Shown here in pieces: positions 7,848 through 15,569 of a stretch of DNA of 23,099 nucleotides. Numbering within the stretch: the first letter of the stretch is position 1; every line of letters begins with the position of its first letter. The notes below the pieces were generated by a model. It searched no databases and was not told the DNA's origin. It saw only the letters and a program-made list of their open reading frames with translations. The position numbers were made by a program, and so were the translations under genes. The DNA comes from an uncultured Faecalibacterium sp. (lineage in GTDB: Bacteria; Bacillota; Clostridia; Oscillospirales; Ruminococcaceae): contig CAKSZU010000028.1 in NCBI GenBank assembly GCA_934526125.1, positions 1 through 23,099 on the forward strand, read 5' to 3'.

Positions 7848-9146
7848 ATGAACAAAACATCGTGCTTTTCTCCGGCGCACATCCTTCTGCCTGCGGAGCA
7901 GATCCCGGTGGAGCAGTGGGGCTGTGTGGCCTGCGACCAGTTCACCAGCGACCGCACTTACTGGGAGAAGGCCGCGCAGGCAGCCGCAGGCGGCCCCAGT
8001 GCGCTGAACCTGATCCTGCCGGAAGTCTGTCTGGAGGACGGGGACGTGTCCGGGAAGGTGGAGACGATCCACCGGACCATGGACGAGTACGCCCGCAGCG
8101 TCCTGACCCGGGCGGTGGACGGCTTTGTCTATGTGGAGCGCACCGAGCAGAGCGGCCGGGTGCGGCAGGGCCTTGTGGGCCGGATCGATCTGGAGGCATA
8201 CAGCTATGCCGAGGGCGCAAAGCCCGCCATCCGCCCCAGCGAGCATACGGTGGAGAGCCGCATCCCGCCCCGGATGGCCGTGCGCCGCGGGGCCACGCTG
8301 GAGACCCCCCATGTGATGATGCTGGCCGATGACCCGGACTGCACCCTCATCGAGCCCATCGGGGCACAGAAGGACCGTCTGCGGAAGGTCTACGAGGGCG
8401 ACCTGATGCTGGGCGGCGGCCATATCGCAGGCTGGGCGGTGGAAGACCCCGCCCTGCTGGAGCAGATCGACCGGGCCGTGACTGCCCTGGGCAGTCAGGA
8501 GGCCTTTGACGCAAAATACCCCGAGGCCAAGGGCCAGCCGCCCCTGACCCTCGCTGTGGGCGACGGCAATCACTCCCTGGCCTCCGCAAAGGCCTGCTGG
8601 GAGGAGCTGAAAAAGACCCTGACCCCGGAGCAGCAGCTGACCCATCCGGCCCGCTGGTGCCTGGCGGAGGTGTGCAACGTCCATTCGCCCGCCATTGAGA
8701 TCGAGCCCATCCACCGGGTCCTCTTCAACGTGGACTGCGGTGCCGTCCTGCTGGCCCTGATCGCGTGGAGCGATTCCAACGCCGCCGGGATCTGCTTTGG
8801 CGACGCAAAACAGCAGTCCTTTACGCTGGCCGGGCCTCATGTGGCCAATGTACTCAGCTTTGAACATCCCGTTGCCCCCCTGACGGTGGGTACTATCGAT
8901 GCTTTCATCGAATATTTCATGGCCCGCCACATTGAGGCCCGGGTGGATTATATCCACGACGAGCCGGCGGTCCGCGCCCTCTGCAAGCAGGGCGGTGTGG
9001 CCTTCCTGATGCCGCCCTTTGCCAAGAGCGACCTGTTCAAGGGGGTCGTCATGGGCGGTGTGCTGCCCCGCAAGACCTTCAGCATGGGCCACGCGGAAGA
9101 AAAGCGCTATTACTTTGAATGCAGAAAAATTGTAGGAGAATCATGA
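7848..9146 (+). CDS. DUF1015 family protein
   Basis: 432 residues, normal family length. Diagnostic blocks are [33 protein letters not shown] and [15 protein letters not shown], which match the conserved core of DUF1015 (COG4198). The family is widespread in Firmicutes and has no proven biochemical function; in other genomes it is often near serine/phosphoglycerate metabolism genes, which is not the case here. It is likely cytosolic, with no signal peptide or membrane segment. The start follows TGAGGA with a 7-nt gap. Its stop codon overlaps the start of the helicase gene (ATGA), implying coupled translation. Confidence 0.88.
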   Translation: MNKTSCFSPAHILLPAEQIPVEQWGCVACDQFTSDRTYWEKAAQAAAGGPSALNLILPEVCLEDGDVSGKVETIHRTMDEYARSVLTRAVDGFVYVERTEQSGRVRQGLVGRIDLEAYSYAEGAKPAIRPSEHTVESRIPPRMAVRRGATLETPHVMMLADDPDCTLIEPIGAQKDRLRKVYEGDLMLGGGHIAGWAVEDPALLEQIDRAVTALGSQEAFDAKYPEAKGQPPLTLAVGDGNHSLASAKACWEELKKTLTPEQQLTHPARWCLAEVCNVHSPAIEIEPIHRVLFNVDCGAVLLALIAWSDSNAAGICFGDAKQQSFTLAGPHVANVLSFEHPVAPLTVGTIDAFIEYFMARHIEARVDYIHDEPAVRALCKQGGVAFLMPPFAKSDLFKGVVMGGVLPRKTFSMGHAEEKRYYFECRKIVGES

Positions 9147-11068
9147 CTTTTAACGAACTGAATCTGTCCGGGCCTGTGCTGCGCGCTGTGGCGCAGGCCG
9201 GCTACGAAGCCCCCTCGCCCATTCAGGCATCGGCCATCCCGCCGGTGCTGGCCGGGAGGGACTTGATGGGCTGCGCCCAGACGGGCACCGGCAAGACGGC
9301 TGCTTTTGCGCTGCCCATGCTGGACCGCCTGACCGCCAGCGCCCCCCGGAAGAAAGGGGCCATCCGCGCTTTGATCCTGACCCCCACCCGGGAGCTGGCC
9401 CTGCAGATCGGCCAGAGCTTTGAGGACTACGGCAAGTACCTGACCCTGCGCAGCACCGTCATTTTCGGCGGCGTGGGGCAGGCCCCCCAGGTGGAAGCCC
9501 TGAAGAAGGGCGTGGATATCCTGATCGCCTGCCCGGGCCGCCTGAACGATCTGGTGGGGCAGGGCTTCATCGACCTGTCCAACGTTGAGATCTTTGTCCT
9601 GGACGAGGCCGACCGGATGCTGGACATGGGCTTTGTCCACGATGTGAAAAAGGTGATCGCCAAGCTGCCGAAGCAGCGCCAGAACCTGATGTTCAGCGCC
9701 ACCATGCCCAAAGAGATCGAGCAGCTGGCCGCAGGCATCCTCCACGACCCTGCCTTTGTGAAGGTGGACCCGGTGTCCAGCACCGTGGACCGCATCCAGC
9801 AGAGCCTGTATTTTGTGGAGAAGGGCAACAAGAAACTCCTGCTGCCCTGGCTCATCAAGAATCTGAAGCCGGAAGTGGTGAACGCGCTGGTATTCAGCCG
9901 CACCAAGCACGGCGCCGACAAGATCGCCCGGGACCTGAACAAGCAGGGCATCCCGGCGGCAGCCATCCACGGCAATAAGAGCCAGACCGCCCGCGTCACC
10001 GCCCTGGAAGATTTCAAGGCGGGCAAGACCCGGGTGCTGGTGGCCACCGATATCGCAGCCCGCGGCATCGACATCAGCGAGCTGTCCCATGTCTTCAACT
10101 ACGACCTGCCCGAGGTGCCGGAAACTTACGTCCACCGCATCGGGCGGACGGCCCGCGCCGGTGCCGACGGCACCGCCATCAGCTTCTGCGCCCCGGAGGA
10201 AAAAGAATATCTGGCCGGGATCGAAAAGCTGAACCGCCGCCAGATCCCCGTGGTGTCCGGCCACCCGTGGGACGGTGTGCCCGCCCCCGTCAAGGCCGAG
10301 CCCCCTGTCCGGGGACGCAAGCCCAAGGAACCTGCCGAAAAGCAGGAACCGGCAGCAAAGCCTGCCCGGCCGGAGAAACCGGCCAGAGCTGCAAAGGCAG
10401 CTGCCCCCAAACCGGAAAAAACGGCCGCAAAGCAGCCGAAACCCATAAAAACCGAACCGAAAGAGGAATCACCCATGGAGGAAAACCAGAAGCGTATCCC
10501 CGGCGGGCGCAATGAAAACCGCCGTTCCAATAACAACCGTCCCCGCCGCGAGGGCGGTGCCCAGCCCCAGAACCGCGGCAGCAATGCACAGCCCCGGTTT
10601 GACCCGCACTTTGTGAGCGCACCGGAGGCCACCCCCCTGCGCCCTGCCAAAAAGACCCCCGCCGCCCAGCCCGCCGAGAAGCAGGCTGCCCCGGCCCAGA
10701 ACCCCCAGAACAACCAGCATCGGCAGAACAACAATGCCCGCACCGAGCGGGGAGAGCAGCGGAACGAGCGCTCTGCCCGGAACAACAGCCGTCCCGCCCA
10801 GAACAATCCGGGACAGCAGAGCGGCCGCGGCAATCGGAACGCCGCCCCGCAGAACAACGGCGGCAGCCGCCCGTCCCGCCCCGCAAAGAGCGAGGCTTCC
10901 CGCGGGCGGGGCCGCGGCAGCAATGCCGCCCCGGCCCGGGACGAGGACCCGGGTCTGGTGCTCATCAGCCGCCGCCCGCCGCAGCAGAAGTTCACCAGCT
11001 TTGAGGAATATATGACCGCCCACGGCGGTGCCACCGCCCCCATTGAGGACCACAGCGATGAGATCTGA
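9143..11068 (+). CDS. DEAD-box RNA helicase with long disordered C-terminal tail
   Basis: 641 residues. ATP-dependent RNA unwinding; RhlE/CshA-like core. Motifs in order: Q motif (F3...SPIQ28), I AQTGTGKT (45-52), Ia [18 protein letters not shown] (154-157), III SAT (185-187), [31 protein letters not shown] (from 331). From about 385 to the end the protein is low complexity: first Lys/Ala/Pro-rich, then Arg/Asn/Gln/Pro-rich with RGRG and NN repeats, as expected for RNA-binding, phase-separating tails. An upstream in-frame ATG at 9119 lies inside the preceding gene; 9143 is preferred because AGGAG lies just before it and it forms an ATGA overlap with the DUF1015 stop. A second ribosome site and ATG occur inside the tail at 10475. 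Confidence 0.95.
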   Translation: MTFNELNLSGPVLRAVAQAGYEAPSPIQASAIPPVLAGRDLMGCAQTGTGKTAAFALPMLDRLTASAPRKKGAIRALILTPTRELALQIGQSFEDYGKYLTLRSTVIFGGVGQAPQVEALKKGVDILIACPGRLNDLVGQGFIDLSNVEIFVLDEADRMLDMGFVHDVKKVIAKLPKQRQNLMFSATMPKEIEQLAAGILHDPAFVKVDPVSSTVDRIQQSLYFVEKGNKKLLLPWLIKNLKPEVVNALVFSRTKHGADKIARDLNKQGIPAAAIHGNKSQTARVTALEDFKAGKTRVLVATDIAARGIDISELSHVFNYDLPEVPETYVHRIGRTARAGADGTAISFCAPEEKEYLAGIEKLNRRQIPVVSGHPWDGVPAPVKAEPPVRGRKPKEPAEKQEPAAKPARPEKPARAAKAAAPKPEKTAAKQPKPIKTEPKEESPMEENQKRIPGGRNENRRSNNNRPRREGGAQPQNRGSNAQPRFDPHFVSAPEATPLRPAKKTPAAQPAEKQAAPAQNPQNNQHRQNNNARTERGEQRNERSARNNSRPAQNNPGQQSGRGNRNAAPQNNGGSRPSRPAKSEASRGRGRGSNAAPARDEDPGLVLISRRPPQQKFTSFEEYMTAHGGATAPIEDHSDEI

Positions 11069-11906
11069 GCAGAGCTTTGCACCGTGGCAGTGCCCCCTGT
11101 GCGGGGCACCGCTGACCGGGGACACGGCCCTGAAGTGTGCGAAGAACCACAGCTTTGACCGGGCAAAAGAGGGCTACTGGCATCTGCTGCCCGTCCAGAG
11201 CATGCGCACCAAAGCCCCCGGCGACAGCCGGGAGATGGTGGAGGCCCGCCGGGCTTTCCTGAATGCCGGGTACTACGGCATCTTCGGGCAGGCCATGGGG
11301 GAGCTTTGCCGGGAGTACGGCGTCCCCGCCGCCCCGTCCGCGCCCCTGCATCTGCTGGATGCAGGCTGCGGCGAGGGCTGGTATGACCGGTGCATCGCGC
11401 AGGCCTTTGCCGAAGCGGGCCGGAAAGTGCAGCTGGCGGGGTTCGACATTGCAAAACCGGCGGTCCGGCTGGCCGCAAAGGCCCTGCCCACAGCCCGGTA
11501 TGCGGTGGCGTCCAGCTTTGCCCAGCCCATCCGCACCGGCTGGGCCGACCTGTTGGTCAACTGCTTCTCGCCCTTTGCGCGGGAGGAGTTCCTGCGGGTG
11601 CTGCGCCCGGGCGGACGGATGATCTATGTGGTGCCCGGGGCAGAACATCTTTTCCAGATGAAGGCTGTCCTCTACGAGACACCCTACAAAAACCCGGTGC
11701 AGGAGGTGGCCTATGAGGGCTTCCGCCCCATCGGGCAGCGGGAGGTCTGCGGCGGCATCACCGTGCCGCAGGAGCAGCTGGAAGCCCTGTTTGCCATGAC
11801 ACCCTACTACTGGAAGACCCCGCGGGGCGGCGCAGAACGCCTTGCCGCCCTGCCGGAGCTGACCACCGATATTTCGTTCCGGTTCCTGGTGTTCGAAAAA
11901 GAATAA
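11058..11906 (+). CDS. rlmA: 23S rRNA (guanine-N1)-methyltransferase, RlmA family
   Basis: 282 residues. N-terminal zinc finger C12-x2-C15...C27-x3-H31, then the family block [13 protein letters not shown] and [15 protein letters not shown], which match E. coli RlmA closely. The SAM-binding motif I is LLDAGCGEG (99-107). Family knowledge: the enzyme methylates G745 (RlmAI) or G748 (RlmAII/TlrB type, Gram-positives) in helix 35 of 23S rRNA; the sequence alone does not decide the position for me. The ATG at 11058 lies 11 nt inside the helicase gene, behind TTGAGGA. An in-frame ATG at 11028 has no ribosome site. Linkage to a DEAD helicase suggests a joint role in ribosome maturation (inference). 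Confidence 0.93.
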   Translation: MRSEQSFAPWQCPLCGAPLTGDTALKCAKNHSFDRAKEGYWHLLPVQSMRTKAPGDSREMVEARRAFLNAGYYGIFGQAMGELCREYGVPAAPSAPLHLLDAGCGEGWYDRCIAQAFAEAGRKVQLAGFDIAKPAVRLAAKALPTARYAVASSFAQPIRTGWADLLVNCFSPFAREEFLRVLRPGGRMIYVVPGAEHLFQMKAVLYETPYKNPVQEVAYEGFRPIGQREVCGGITVPQEQLEALFAMTPYYWKTPRGGAERLAALPELTTDISFRFLVFEKE

Positions 11907-11926
11907 AGACCCGAAAACTTCATCAT

Positions 11927-11974
11927 AAAACACCACAGCCCCATCTGCCGGGAACGGCGGACGGGGCTGTGGTG
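11927..11974 (-). terminator. Terminator of the ECF S-component gene, possibly shared with rlmA
   Basis: Perfect 12-bp stem 11931-11942 / 11963-11974 with an inner CCG/CGG pairing. On the minus strand it is followed by TTTT (11930-11927), so it terminates the gene ending at 12001. On the plus strand there is no T run, but the strong hairpin lies 24 bp after rlmA and may stabilise that mRNA end. Confidence 0.8.
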
Positions 11975-12000
11975 CTGTATGTCAGGATAGAGGGGTATGC

Positions 12001-12654
12001 TTATTTCGTTTTGTCCTTGGGCAGCAGGTTGGCGCGCTCCAGAGCCGGGCGCAGAGCCAGGTACAGGATGACCACACAGACCGTGGAGGCTACGCTGTTG
12101 ACGAAGGTGACGCCGCCGGCGATCTTGGTCAGGGCCTGGGCAACCGTGTACTCCTGACCGAAGATGTAGACATTGCGGAAGTAGCCGAGGAACGGGTCGG
12201 TAAAGACGTTCAGCAGCAGGCCGGAACCGGCAGCCACGATGACCTTGACCAGATAACCGGCGCTGTGGCGGTCCAGCTGGCGCAGCTTGAAGACCTTGTG
12301 GGCCACGGCACCGCAGGTGATGCCGATGATGAACTTCAGCACGAAGGTGGTGATGGCGTAGCCCGGGTCACCGGCCAGGATGTCGGCCAGGGCCAGACCG
12401 ATGGCACCGGCCAGACCGCCGGAGACGCCGTCCAGCAGCAGGGCGGTCAGGGCGGTGAAGGTGTTGCCCAGATGGAACGAGGAGCCGCCGTAGAACGGCA
12501 CCCGGAAGAACAGGTAAGCCACGAGGCTCAGAGCAGCCATGACGCCGGTCAGGGCCAGCTCCTTGGTGGTAAAGGTGCGCTTGTACAGCACGCTGCCGAT
12601 CACGATGGCGATGACCACCACGGCCAGCAGAAGCCACATTGCAGTTGTAGACAT
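12001..12654 (-). CDS. ECF transporter S component (substrate-binding membrane subunit)
   Basis: 217 residues with about six membrane segments. FTTKELALTGVMAALSLVAYLFF is a typical S-component N-terminal helix carrying the Ala-rich small-residue face that docks on EcfT; shown here in part: ALTGVMAALSLVAYLFF. FHLGNTFTALTALLLDG, GLALADILAG and TFVLKFIIG are characteristic family blocks. S components bind a vitamin or similar micronutrient and use a shared EcfA-A'-T module, which is not in this window. Substrate is not assignable from sequence. The divergent neighbour is a MocR/PdxR-type regulator, so a B6 vitamer is an attractive guess. ATG 12654 is chosen because GGAGGG lies 7 nt upstream; the TTG at 12669 overlaps that site. 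Confidence 0.87.
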   Translation of the reverse strand: MSTTAMWLLLAVVVIAIVIGSVLYKRTFTTKELALTGVMAALSLVAYLFFRVPFYGGSSFHLGNTFTALTALLLDGVSGGLAGAIGLALADILAGDPGYAITTFVLKFIIGITCGAVAHKVFKLRQLDRHSAGYLVKVIVAAGSGLLLNVFTDPFLGYFRNVYIFGQEYTVAQALTKIAGGVTFVNSVASTVCVVILYLALRPALERANLLPKDKTK

Positions 12655-12694
12655 GATTTTTCCCTCCAATTTTCACAAATACCCATCAAACCGA

Positions 12695-12723
12695 TTGACT
12701 TTTTCCTGTCTGGCGGGTATGCT
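12695..12723 (+). promoter_or_regulatory. Promoter of the MocR-type regulator
   Basis: TTGACT (12695-12700) and TATGCT (12718-12723) are 17 bp apart, about 95 bp before the start codon. The -10 abuts the -10 of the divergent promoter, so one bound regulator could control both. Confidence 0.65.
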
Positions 12724-12726
12724 CCT

Positions 12727-12754
12727 ATTATACGCAGAACTGGCACCATGAAAA
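12727..12754 (-). promoter_or_regulatory. Promoter of the ECF S-component gene
   Basis: On the minus strand TTTTCA (12754-12749) and a perfect TATAAT (12732-12727) are 16 bp apart. The short repeats ATACCC (12679-12684 and 12754-12759), GGGTAT (12715-12720) and CTGGC (12710-12714, 12740-12744) surround the two promoters and are candidate operator half-sites. Confidence 0.6.
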
Positions 12755-12818
12755 TACCCAGAATAAAGTTTTTTTATGGGGTCAGTTTGGAGGAACGCTC
12801 AAAAAGAGGAGGGACTTT

Positions 12819-14261
12819 ATGTTTCATCTGACAACAGCGCTGGACGCGGCCAGTGCGGTGCCCCTGTATGAACAGCTCTATAAAAGCCTTGCGGCGGAGA
12901 TGCGCAGCGGGGCCATCGCCGCAGGCACCCGGATGCCCGGCAAGCGGCGGCTGGCGGCGGAGCTTTCGGTCTCCGTCAACACGGTGGATGCCGCCTACCA
13001 GATGCTGGCGGCGGAGGGCTATCTGGAGTCCCGGGAGCGCAGCGGCTTCTATGTGCAGGAGTATCTTGCCCTGCCTGTCCGGCCCGAGGGGGTGCTGCTG
13101 CCGCCCCCGGCAGCCGCACCGGACCCCGGAGCCGCCGAGCCGCCGGTGCGGTTCGACCTGTCCACCCGGGGGGTGGACCCGGGGCTGTTCCCCTTCCGCA
13201 CCTGGGCCCGGCTGCAGAAGGAACTGCTCTATTCCTCACCCCAGCTGCTGACCCATGGGGATGCGCAGGGGGACCCGGAGCTGCGGCAGGCGCTGGCAGA
13301 TTATCTGGAAGAATACCGGGGCGTGCGCTGCAGCGCCGAGCAGGTGGTGGTGGGTGCCGGAATGGAGTACCTGCTGGGCCTGCTGGCCCCGCTGCTGCCG
13401 GGCCCGGCAGCGGTGGAAAACCCCGGCTACCCCCGTGCCCGGCAGGTGCTGGAAAATAACGGCGTGACCTGCTGCTGTCTGCCGGTGGATGAGGACGGCC
13501 TTTCGCTGAAGGCGCTGTCCGGCTCCGGGGCGGCGGTGTGCTATGTGACCCCGAGCCATCAGTTCCCCACGGGGGTCACCATGCCGGCGGGCCGCCGGGC
13601 CGAGCTGCTCCACTGGGCGGCCCGCTGCCCGGGGCAGCGGTATATCATCGAGGACGACTACGACTCCGAATTCCGGTTCGACACCCGCCCTCTGCCCAGT
13701 TTGCAGGGCATGGCGGGGGAGGACGGGCCGGTGATTTACCTGTCCACCTGCTCCCGCAGCCTTGCCCCCAGCATCCGCATCGCCTATATGGTGCTGCCCC
13801 GGCATCTGCTGCCGGCATGGCGGGCGAAATACCGGATGTACTCCGGCACGGTCAGCCGGTTTGAACAGCAGACGCTGGCCCGGTTCCTCCGGGAGGGCTA
13901 CTTTACCCGCCATCTGGCCCGGGAACGGGTGGCCTACAAGGCCCGGCGGGACGCCCTGACCCAGGCCCTGAACGAGGCCTTTGCCCCCGGGGAGCTGACC
14001 CTGACCGGTCTGCACACCGGCCTGCATCTGCTGGCAAAGCTGAAGGACGCCCCGCCGGATGCCGCCCTCCATGCCGCCGCCCGGGAGCAGGGGGTGCGTC
14101 TGAGCCTGCTGGGGGATTACGACCTGACCGGCCGGTCCGCTGGGCGGTCGGGGACGCTGGTGCTGGGTTACGGCTCCCTGCAGGACTCCGCATTCCCGGA
14201 AGTGGGGGAAACGCTGAGGAAGGTCTGCACGGCGGCAAGGGAATCCTCCGTCAGCGTGTAA
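12819..14261 (+). CDS. MocR/PdxR-type transcriptional regulator (GntR wHTH + aminotransferase domain), PLP lysine replaced
   Basis: 480 residues. N-terminal GntR winged helix (about 1-75: AVPLYEQLYKSL, LAAELSVSVNTVDAAYQMLAAEGYLESRERSGFYV, shown in part) fused to a class-I aminotransferase-like domain (about 110-475). Active-site-region motifs are VENPGYPRA, YVTPSHQFPTG, IEDDYDSEFRF and LVLGYGSL. In this family PLP forms a Schiff base with Lys in a motif like TFSKxLAPSIRIxYMVLP. Here it reads TCSRSLAPSIRIAYMVLP, so the lysine position is R313 (codon CGC at 13755-13757). PLP binding would then be non-covalent or absent. The start follows GAGGAGGG. It is divergent from an ECF S component, the usual arrangement of a local activator and its transporter target. 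Confidence 0.92.
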   Translation: MFHLTTALDAASAVPLYEQLYKSLAAEMRSGAIAAGTRMPGKRRLAAELSVSVNTVDAAYQMLAAEGYLESRERSGFYVQEYLALPVRPEGVLLPPPAAAPDPGAAEPPVRFDLSTRGVDPGLFPFRTWARLQKELLYSSPQLLTHGDAQGDPELRQALADYLEEYRGVRCSAEQVVVGAGMEYLLGLLAPLLPGPAAVENPGYPRARQVLENNGVTCCCLPVDEDGLSLKALSGSGAAVCYVTPSHQFPTGVTMPAGRRAELLHWAARCPGQRYIIEDDYDSEFRFDTRPLPSLQGMAGEDGPVIYLSTCSRSLAPSIRIAYMVLPRHLLPAWRAKYRMYSGTVSRFEQQTLARFLREGYFTRHLARERVAYKARRDALTQALNEAFAPGELTLTGLHTGLHLLAKLKDAPPDAALHAAAREQGVRLSLLGDYDLTGRSAGRSGTLVLGYGSLQDSAFPEVGETLRKVCTAARESSVSV

Positions 14262-15085
14262 GACCCGTCGGCTCCCTCAAGGCCGGGCAGGGCGGCAGTC
14301 TGGGGCAGGGCGCGGCCGTTGGCCAGAAATTCCAGCACCCGCTCCAGCAGGGCGTAGTCCTGGGCCGAGAAGTCCGTCAGCAGGGCGGAACTGTTGGCCC
14401 GCAGCCCCTCCGGCAGGGTAGCGGGCAGAAGTTCCAGATCCTGCCGGAAAAAAGCATCCCAGGCGGCAGCCCGCGCAGCGGCCCGGTGTTCCGCCGGAAA
14501 AACGCCTGTCCCGTCCCACCCGGCAAAAAGCCTGGTCAACTCCCGGGCTGTGACCGTCTGCGCCCCGGCGGAGAGTCCGGCGGCGTCCAGCTCCCCGGCC
14601 GTCAGCGCCCCGGAAAAGCTCACCCGGAGGGAGCCGTAGCGGGCGGCCAGCTTTTCCAGAAGCGCGGGGGAAAGCGCCAGATACAGGGTATCCTCCGGCA
14701 GAGGCAGGGCCTCCAGCAGGGCCTGGCGGCACCGGGCGGGCCCGGCGGCCCCATAGCAGCGGGCCAACGCGGCCGTTCCGTCCCCGAAGGGAACGCTGAG
14801 TTCCCCCGGCACTGCCAGAAGGTTCAGGCGGTTCTGGGACGCATTCAGATAGACCAGCAGGAAGCCCGGCTGCTCCCCGGCGGTGCAGACCAGAAACGTC
14901 ATCCGGTCCCCGGCTTTCGGCAGCTGTACCGGGATGCCGGACCGGGGCTCGGCGGTCTGGATGCGGCTGCGCACGGCCTGCCGGGTCAGCAGTACCGTGC
15001 CCCCCGCCAGCGGCAGCAGCACCAGCAGCGCTGCCCCCAGCGCCGCCCAGAAGGGTCTCCAGCCGTTTCGGTGGTCTCTGTGCAT
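14168..15085 (-). CDS. Divergent LytR-CpsA-Psr (LCP)-like membrane protein
   Basis: 305 residues. Short basic N-terminus, one membrane anchor (about 12-34), then an extracytoplasmic domain. The run FLLVYLNASQNRLNLLAVPGEL resembles LCP proteins (pattern IMLVSINPKTKKVSLLSIPRD), shown here in part as LLVYLNASQNRLNLLAVPG. It is followed by an LCP-like helix-and-hairpin order (ALARCYGAAGPARCRQALLEAL...LYLALSPALLEKLAARYG). LCP enzymes attach wall polymers to peptidoglycan and need Arg in RSDT and PRDT motifs. Those Arg are not present (PGEL instead of PRDT), so a catalytic role is doubtful. The start ATG follows GGAGGG. The 3' end overlaps the convergent MocR gene by 94 bp. I am moderately sure of the family and confident that the frame is coding. 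Confidence 0.62.
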   Translation of the reverse strand: MHRDHRNGWRPFWAALGAALLVLLPLAGGTVLLTRQAVRSRIQTAEPRSGIPVQLPKAGDRMTFLVCTAGEQPGFLLVYLNASQNRLNLLAVPGELSVPFGDGTAALARCYGAAGPARCRQALLEALPLPEDTLYLALSPALLEKLAARYGSLRVSFSGALTAGELDAAGLSAGAQTVTARELTRLFAGWDGTGVFPAEHRAAARAAAWDAFFRQDLELLPATLPEGLRANSSALLTDFSAQDYALLERVLEFLANGRALPQTAALPGLEGADGSYTLTEDSLAAVQTFLSVSPTSGNAESCREP

Positions 15086-15220
15086 TCCGTTCCCTCCGCT
15101 CCTGTTTTGGAACAGGATGGGCCGCGCGGGGAAGAGCTATGCAGAAAAAAGTCACACCAAAATAAAATTCATCCCCCCGGCATGAGAGATGAAGCTTTGC
15201 CATAAATTGAAACTGGGGCC

Positions 15221-15249
15221 TTGCAAAACCGGGGAAAATGTGGTAAAGT
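15221..15249 (+). promoter_or_regulatory. Promoter for the glycine-riboswitch transcript
   Basis: TTGCAA (15221-15226) and TAAAGT (15244-15249) are 17 bp apart, with an extended -10 TG at 15241-15242. Transcription would start near 15256, leaving about 90 nt before the aptamer. The stretch 15086-15220 holds the ribosome site of the minus-strand gene and no gene that I can support. Confidence 0.7.
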
Positions 15250-15344
15250 CTTTTTAACGTTTACAGAAAACGGACATCTGTACGCGATGCGAGAACAAAA
15301 TACAGGACAAGGACGTGCGGCGGGCTGTTTTGAAGCCCGGCTGT

Positions 15345-15430
15345 ACTCTGGAGAAACCCGCCCACAGCGGGGGCCGAAGGTGTAAGACCGATGGGAAAGC
15401 GGTCGAGTCTCTCAGGCAAAAGGACAGAGC
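15345..15430 (+). ncRNA. Glycine riboswitch aptamer (gcvT motif, single)
   Basis: The conserved gcvT core is present: GCCGAAGGTGTAA after a CCCGC/GCGGG hairpin (15357-15371), a GACCG/CGGTC hairpin (15386-15404), and CTCTCAGGCAAAAGGACAGAG (written here in two parts: CTCTCAGGCAAAA and GGACAGAG) ending at 15429. The closing helix pairs CTCTG (15346-15350) with CAGAG (15425-15429), and GAGA (15351-15354) pairs with TCTC. It lies in the leader of an alanine/glycine symporter gene, a well-known target of this riboswitch class. Only one complete aptamer is visible. Confidence 0.93.
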
Positions 15431-15505
15431 ATTCGTCTTTTGCGCACAATGGGGTGTGCCTGCCTGCGGCAGGGGCGCTCCGGCGCAAGTGAAGCAGACT
15501 TTTGT

Positions 15506-15541
15506 GCAGGCAGGACCTTTGGCGGTTCTGCCTGCATTTTT
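15506..15541 (+). terminator. Riboswitch-controlled attenuator terminator
   Basis: A 12-bp stem 15506-15517 / 15524-15535 (one G-T pair), loop TTTGGC, then five T (15537-15541), placed between aptamer and ribosome site. The 5' arm GCAGGCAGG (15506-15514) is exactly complementary to CCTGCCTGC at 15459-15467, which gives a competing antiterminator helix. This supports transcriptional control by glycine. Polarity (on or off) cannot be read safely. Confidence 0.9.
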
Positions 15542-15569
15542 GTTCGGGAAGCAAGAGGGGGAAGAAACC

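Noticed and set aside
9119..9142. Upstream in-frame ATG of the helicase
   Set aside because: It lies within the DUF1015 gene without a ribosome site; ATG 9143 has AGGAG and the ATGA coupling.
12655..12669. TTG start for the ECF S component at 12669
   Set aside because: It would sit on the GGAGGG ribosome site that serves ATG 12654.
15315..15569. N-terminal extension of the symporter reading frame
   Set aside because: This part is the glycine riboswitch and attenuator; the family N-terminus and ribosome site fit ATG 15570.
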